A stretch of DNA of 64,000 nucleotides, taken from assembly GCF_002201475.1 (NCBI RefSeq), contig NZ_CP021422.1, positions 2,976,001 through 3,040,000 on the forward strand, given 5' to 3'. The position numbers and the translations under genes are program-made. This stretch comes from Acutalibacter muris. GTDB taxonomy: Bacteria > Bacillota > Clostridia > Oscillospirales > Acutalibacteraceae. Below the pieces are notes generated by a model. The model was not told the DNA's origin and searched no databases. It saw nothing but the letters and a program-made list of their open reading frames with translations. Below, piece after piece: positions 61,293-64,000 of this stretch; within the stretch, counting starts at the first letter, position 1, and the number at the start of each line of letters is the position of its first letter.

Positions 61293-62666
61293 ATGAACGA
61301 ACGCAACAAGAAAATGGAACTGCTGGGCAGCGCACCTATCCCTCAAGCGCTCCTGGCCTTGGGTATCCCCATCATGATTGGGATGCTCATCAACGCCCTA
61401 TACAACCTGGTAGACGCCTACTTTGTAGGTGGGTTGGGCGAAAGCCAGATGGGTGCGATTTCTATCGTGTTCCCCCTGGGACAGGTGGTGGTAGGACTTG
61501 GCCTGATGTTTGGCAACGGCGCAGCCTCATACCTCTCCCGCCTGCTGGGGAGTGGAGCCAAAGACACCGCCAATAAAGTCGCCAGCACCGCCCTGTATAG
61601 CAGCGTTTTTATCGGGGCCGTTGTTATCATCGGAGCAAGTATCTTCCTGGAACCGATCCTGACTATGTTGGGAGCTACCGACACCATCATGTCCTATGCT
61701 GTAACATACGCCCGGATTTATGTGCTATCCTCGATTTTCAATGTGTTCAACGTCACGATGAATAATATCGTGTCCAGCGAAGGGGCCGCGAAAACTACCA
61801 TGTGCGCCCTACTCCTGGGGGCAGTCCTTAACATCGGTCTCGATCCTATGTTCATCTATGCTCTTGACATGGGAGTTGCCGGAGCAGCCATTGCCACAGC
61901 AATATCCCAATTTGTGTCCACACTGGTGTACTTGATCTATGTGTTCAGAAAGAAATCTGCCTTCACATTCAGTATCAGAGAATTTGCACCCACAAAACAG
62001 ATGATGTCCGAGATCCTTAAAATCGGTGTCCCCACCCTGACCTTCCAACTCCTTACCAGCCTTTCCATTGCGCTCATCAATCGAGCCGCCAACGGTTACG
62101 GCGATGCGGTTATCGCCGGGATGGGGGCTGTCACGAGAGTCACCTCCATGGGGACGCTTGTGGTGTTCGGATTCCTAAAAGGGTTCCAGCCTATCGCTGG
62201 ATTCAGCTACGGAGCAAAAAAGTTTGACCGGCTGAAAGAGGCAATCCGAACATCCACTATGTGGTCAACCGTTTTCTGTGTAGCTGTGGGATTGCTTATG
62301 GCAATTTTCTCTACGCAGATCATCTCGGCCTTTACAGATGGAAACACCGAAATGATTTCCGTAGGTGTAAAATCCTTAAGGGCCAATGGGCTGTCTTTTA
62401 TCCTATTCGGATTCTACACAGTATACTCATCTCTTTTCCTGGCCCTGGGGAAAGGAAGTGCTGGATTTTTCCTGGGCGCTTGCAGGCAGGGAATCTGCTT
62501 TGTACCGGTCATCCTGCTGCTCCCCGCATTATGGGGATTAAATGGGATACTCTATGCACAGCCCATTGCGGATGCGATTTCTGCCATAATCACCGTGTTA
62601 ATGGCTGCTCAACTCCATCGAGAACTGGCAAAATCTGCCGCAGCTATACAAACAAACGCACAATAA
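61293..62666 (+). CDS. MATE-family multidrug exporter
   Basis: A 457-residue membrane transporter with 12 hydrophobic segments. The first helices (ALLALGIPIMIGMLINALYNLVDAYFVG…) have the conserved MATE pattern, with the second domain starting near residue 235 (KIGVPTLTF). It likely exports cationic drugs or toxic metabolites with sodium or proton. AAAGGAG precedes ATG 61293. Confidence 0.92.
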   Translation: MNERNKKMELLGSAPIPQALLALGIPIMIGMLINALYNLVDAYFVGGLGESQMGAISIVFPLGQVVVGLGLMFGNGAASYLSRLLGSGAKDTANKVASTALYSSVFIGAVVIIGASIFLEPILTMLGATDTIMSYAVTYARIYVLSSIFNVFNVTMNNIVSSEGAAKTTMCALLLGAVLNIGLDPMFIYALDMGVAGAAIATAISQFVSTLVYLIYVFRKKSAFTFSIREFAPTKQMMSEILKIGVPTLTFQLLTSLSIALINRAANGYGDAVIAGMGAVTRVTSMGTLVVFGFLKGFQPIAGFSYGAKKFDRLKEAIRTSTMWSTVFCVAVGLLMAIFSTQIISAFTDGNTEMISVGVKSLRANGLSFILFGFYTVYSSLFLALGKGSAGFFLGACRQGICFVPVILLLPALWGLNGILYAQPIADAISAIITVLMAAQLHRELAKSAAAIQTNAQ

Positions 62667-62730
62667 AAACCGCGCAAAAGCCAGCCGCTGAGCCGCAGAG
62701 CTGCGCAAAAAAGAAAGTGGGGATGTACAC

Positions 62731-62904
62731 TTGCAAAAGAAACAGCAAAAATCGAGATGGATACATTGTCCTTCCTGTGGCGGTAAGACACGCAACAAAG
62801 TGTATGAGGATACTGTCCTTGTCAACTTCCCACTGTTCTGTCCAAAATGCAGAAAAGAAATACTGATTGATGTTGTACAATTCAAGATGATCGTTAAAAG
62901 ATGA
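62731..62904 (+). CDS. Cysteine-rich KTR protein
   Basis: A 57-residue protein with two CxxC pairs: HCPSCGGKTRNKVYEDT and FPLFCPKCRKEILIDV, the signature of the Cys-rich KTR family found in Tn916-like elements. The start is TTG with GTGGGG upstream. It is missed when only long frames are considered. Its role is unknown; zinc binding is likely. Confidence 0.85.
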   Translation: MQKKQQKSRWIHCPSCGGKTRNKVYEDTVLVNFPLFCPKCRKEILIDVVQFKMIVKR

Positions 62905-62924
62905 GCCGGTCGTATTATGCGGAG

Positions 62925-62960
62925 AGCCTGCGTCCTCTATTGAGGATACAGGCTCTTTTC
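62925..62960. terminator. Bidirectional terminator between KTR and Xre genes
   Basis: Stem AGCCTG…CAGGCT with inner GTCCTC/GAGGAT, loop TATT and T-rich tail on the plus strand. It ends both converging genes. Confidence 0.65.
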
Positions 62961-62964
62961 CGTT

Positions 62965-63315
62965 CTACTCAATTTTGATAGCGGAGTTCGTTCGGATGGC
63001 TTTGATAATGGACTCAATGATGGGGGCCAATGAAAGCGCCTCCTCTTCACTACAGTCCTCCACCAAAAGCCGCATCCGGCGAAGGCCAGGGCTGTCCCGG
63101 AGAAGTTCGGGATAGAAAACTTCCCGTGAATCAATTTTGAGAGAACGGATCAAGGGATAAAGAACTTCTAGTTTTGGATTTCCCTTATAGTTCTCTATGT
63201 TCAGCACGGTCCGTACATCCACGTCGGCAGCCTCCGCAACCTGCCGCTGTGTGATTCCAAGTTCACCTCTGGCTCGTTTTACAGCATCTCCCAGTGGGCG
63301 TGTATATTCTGGCAT
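62965..63315 (-). CDS. Xre-family helix-turn-helix regulator
   Basis: A 116-residue protein; residues ~8-60 form an HTH_3 domain (VKRARGELGITQRQVAEAADVDVRTVLNIE). It is the usual repressor-type regulator next to the sigma-like gene in Tn916-type elements. It reads away from that gene; GTGTATT repeats lie between. Confidence 0.88.
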   Translation of the reverse strand: MPEYTRPLGDAVKRARGELGITQRQVAEAADVDVRTVLNIENYKGNPKLEVLYPLIRSLKIDSREVFYPELLRDSPGLRRMRLLVEDCSEEEALSLAPIIESIIKAIRTNSAIKIE

Positions 63316-63341
63316 TCTGCTTCACCTCAAGAGTATTTTAC

Positions 63342-63519
63342 AATACACGCCGTTTCGACAAAATTCACGGAAGTTCCTCAATTCAGTGTATTGAAATACC
63401 TATCAGGAGTGAAATAGCCTTTATGACCCCTCTGCTGCTTGATACTGAGCGAACTGCAAAAGTGTATTTCAATGTTCAGAGATAGAGTGGTGTACTTCTG
63501 GAAATGTATCCCAATACAC
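63342..63519. promoter_or_regulatory. Cluster of four GTGTATT units between the Xre and sigma-like genes
   Basis: GTGTATT occurs at 63386 and 63462, and in reverse (AATACAC) at 63342 and 63513, within 180 bases of a ~315-base intergenic region. Pairs facing each other suggest operators for the Xre repressor. Confidence 0.5.
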
Positions 63520-63631
63520 CTTACCAGAAAAAAGAAACCATTATTCTATTGGACCACCTGACAATTTAAGGTGCCGCGGTCCACCCCAATCAATCGTTTT
63601 GCAACCCAAAACAGATTGATTGGAGGAATAG

Positions 63632-64000
63632 ATGGTGAAATATGCACCAAAGAAAGTGTTCGTATTGGAAAACGGAACGTACCTGGAACTCAGCTATGCT
63701 CAGTTCCACCAGCAGAAAGATACATACCAAGGCAGGCGTTTCCTGTTCCTGCACGGTATGCTTATGGAAGTGTCCGAGGATGCATATAAGGCGTTCTATA
63801 AGGACAAGCGCCGTCAGAAATATTTGAACGAGCGTTCAGATGACAACGGCGACTTCTCTTATGATATGCTCACGACAGATGAGTTCAACGGCGAGGATAT
63901 CTTGGTAGATGAAGTAGCTGATACGGCAGGAGAGGCAGAAAGGAATCTCCTGCTGGACAAGCTGTGTACCGCCCTGGTTGAACTTACGGAAGAAGAACGC
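63632..64000 (+). CDS. Sigma-70-like regulator of a Tn916-type element (5' part)
   Basis: The first 123 residues, cut by the window edge. MVKYAPKKVFVLENGTYLELSY… and EDAYKAFYKDKRRQKYLNER are the beginning of sigma-factor-like proteins that control Tn916-type excision and transfer; ERNLLLDKLCTALVELTEEER is the start of region 4. GGAGGAATAG precedes the ATG. Confidence 0.78.
   Translation, partial: MVKYAPKKVFVLENGTYLELSYAQFHQQKDTYQGRRFLFLHGMLMEVSEDAYKAFYKDKRRQKYLNERSDDNGDFSYDMLTTDEFNGEDILVDEVADTAGEAERNLLLDKLCTALVELTEEER

Noticed and set aside
1..64000. CRISPR arrays
   Set aside because: No regularly spaced 23-40 base repeats with unique spacers were seen; the repeats found are IS ends, DGR repeats, tape measure repeats and three dispersed copies.

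Overview
The window reads as a GC-rich Clostridia genome (Bacillota), most like a gut Oscillospiraceae or Lachnospiraceae. That is an inference from the phage families, the Tn916/VirB-type conjugation genes, strong AGGAGG ribosome-binding sites and coding style; no rRNA or other taxonomic marker is present.

Positions 1-24063 are the structural half of a tailed temperate phage (siphovirus), all on the plus strand: late regulator, orphan DNA methyltransferase, terminases, portal, MuF head protein with a C-terminal papain-like toxin domain plus an immunity gene, a Prp-type cysteine protease, scaffold, capsid, connectors, tail tube, tail chaperones, tape measure, Dit, baseplate genes, holin and endolysin. 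Between baseplate and holin lies a diversity-generating retroelement (DGR): a target tail protein ending in a variable repeat, a hairpin, an Avd-like gene, the template repeat and a reverse transcriptase. The prophage appears to stop at a short copy of the 3' end of ssrA (24041-24063) followed by a terminator. The integrase side lies outside the window.

Positions 24166-27043 are an IS66-family element with 8-bp target duplications. Its TnpB carries five zinc-ribbon-like repeats and its transposase is broken.

Positions 27234-43425 are a conjugation module of an integrative element: antirestriction protein, VirB6/VirB3/VirB4-like proteins, sortase B, CHAP hydrolase, a PP-loop enzyme, an amidoligase with a gamma-glutamylcyclotransferase, a candidate oriT hairpin, a relaxosome protein and a relaxase. 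The module is broken: the relaxase runs into an IS3 fragment fused to the back half of a group II intron, whose 3' exon is the end of a VirD4-like coupling protein. The first half of the coupling protein is missing.

Positions 43426-64000 are cargo and the element's regulatory end: a decayed surface-protein gene split by an intact IS4-type element; a low-GC cassette of ATP-grasp ligase, LpxD-like acyltransferase and PIG-L deacetylase; a broken IS256-type element; a five-gene minus-strand operon (GAP1-N1 protein, two P-loop GTPases, GASH-like helical protein, calcineurin-like phosphoesterase) matching a GTPase-centred bacterial conflict system; tandem radical SAM genes with an HxlR regulator; a PadR-MATE exporter pair; and a KTR-Xre-sigma-like trio typical of the right end of Tn916-like elements. 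The best candidates for novel biology are the GTPase operon, the DGR with a split reverse transcriptase, the MuF toxin-immunity pair, the shared protease-site leader on three virion proteins, and the low-GC ligase/acyltransferase/deacetylase cassette.
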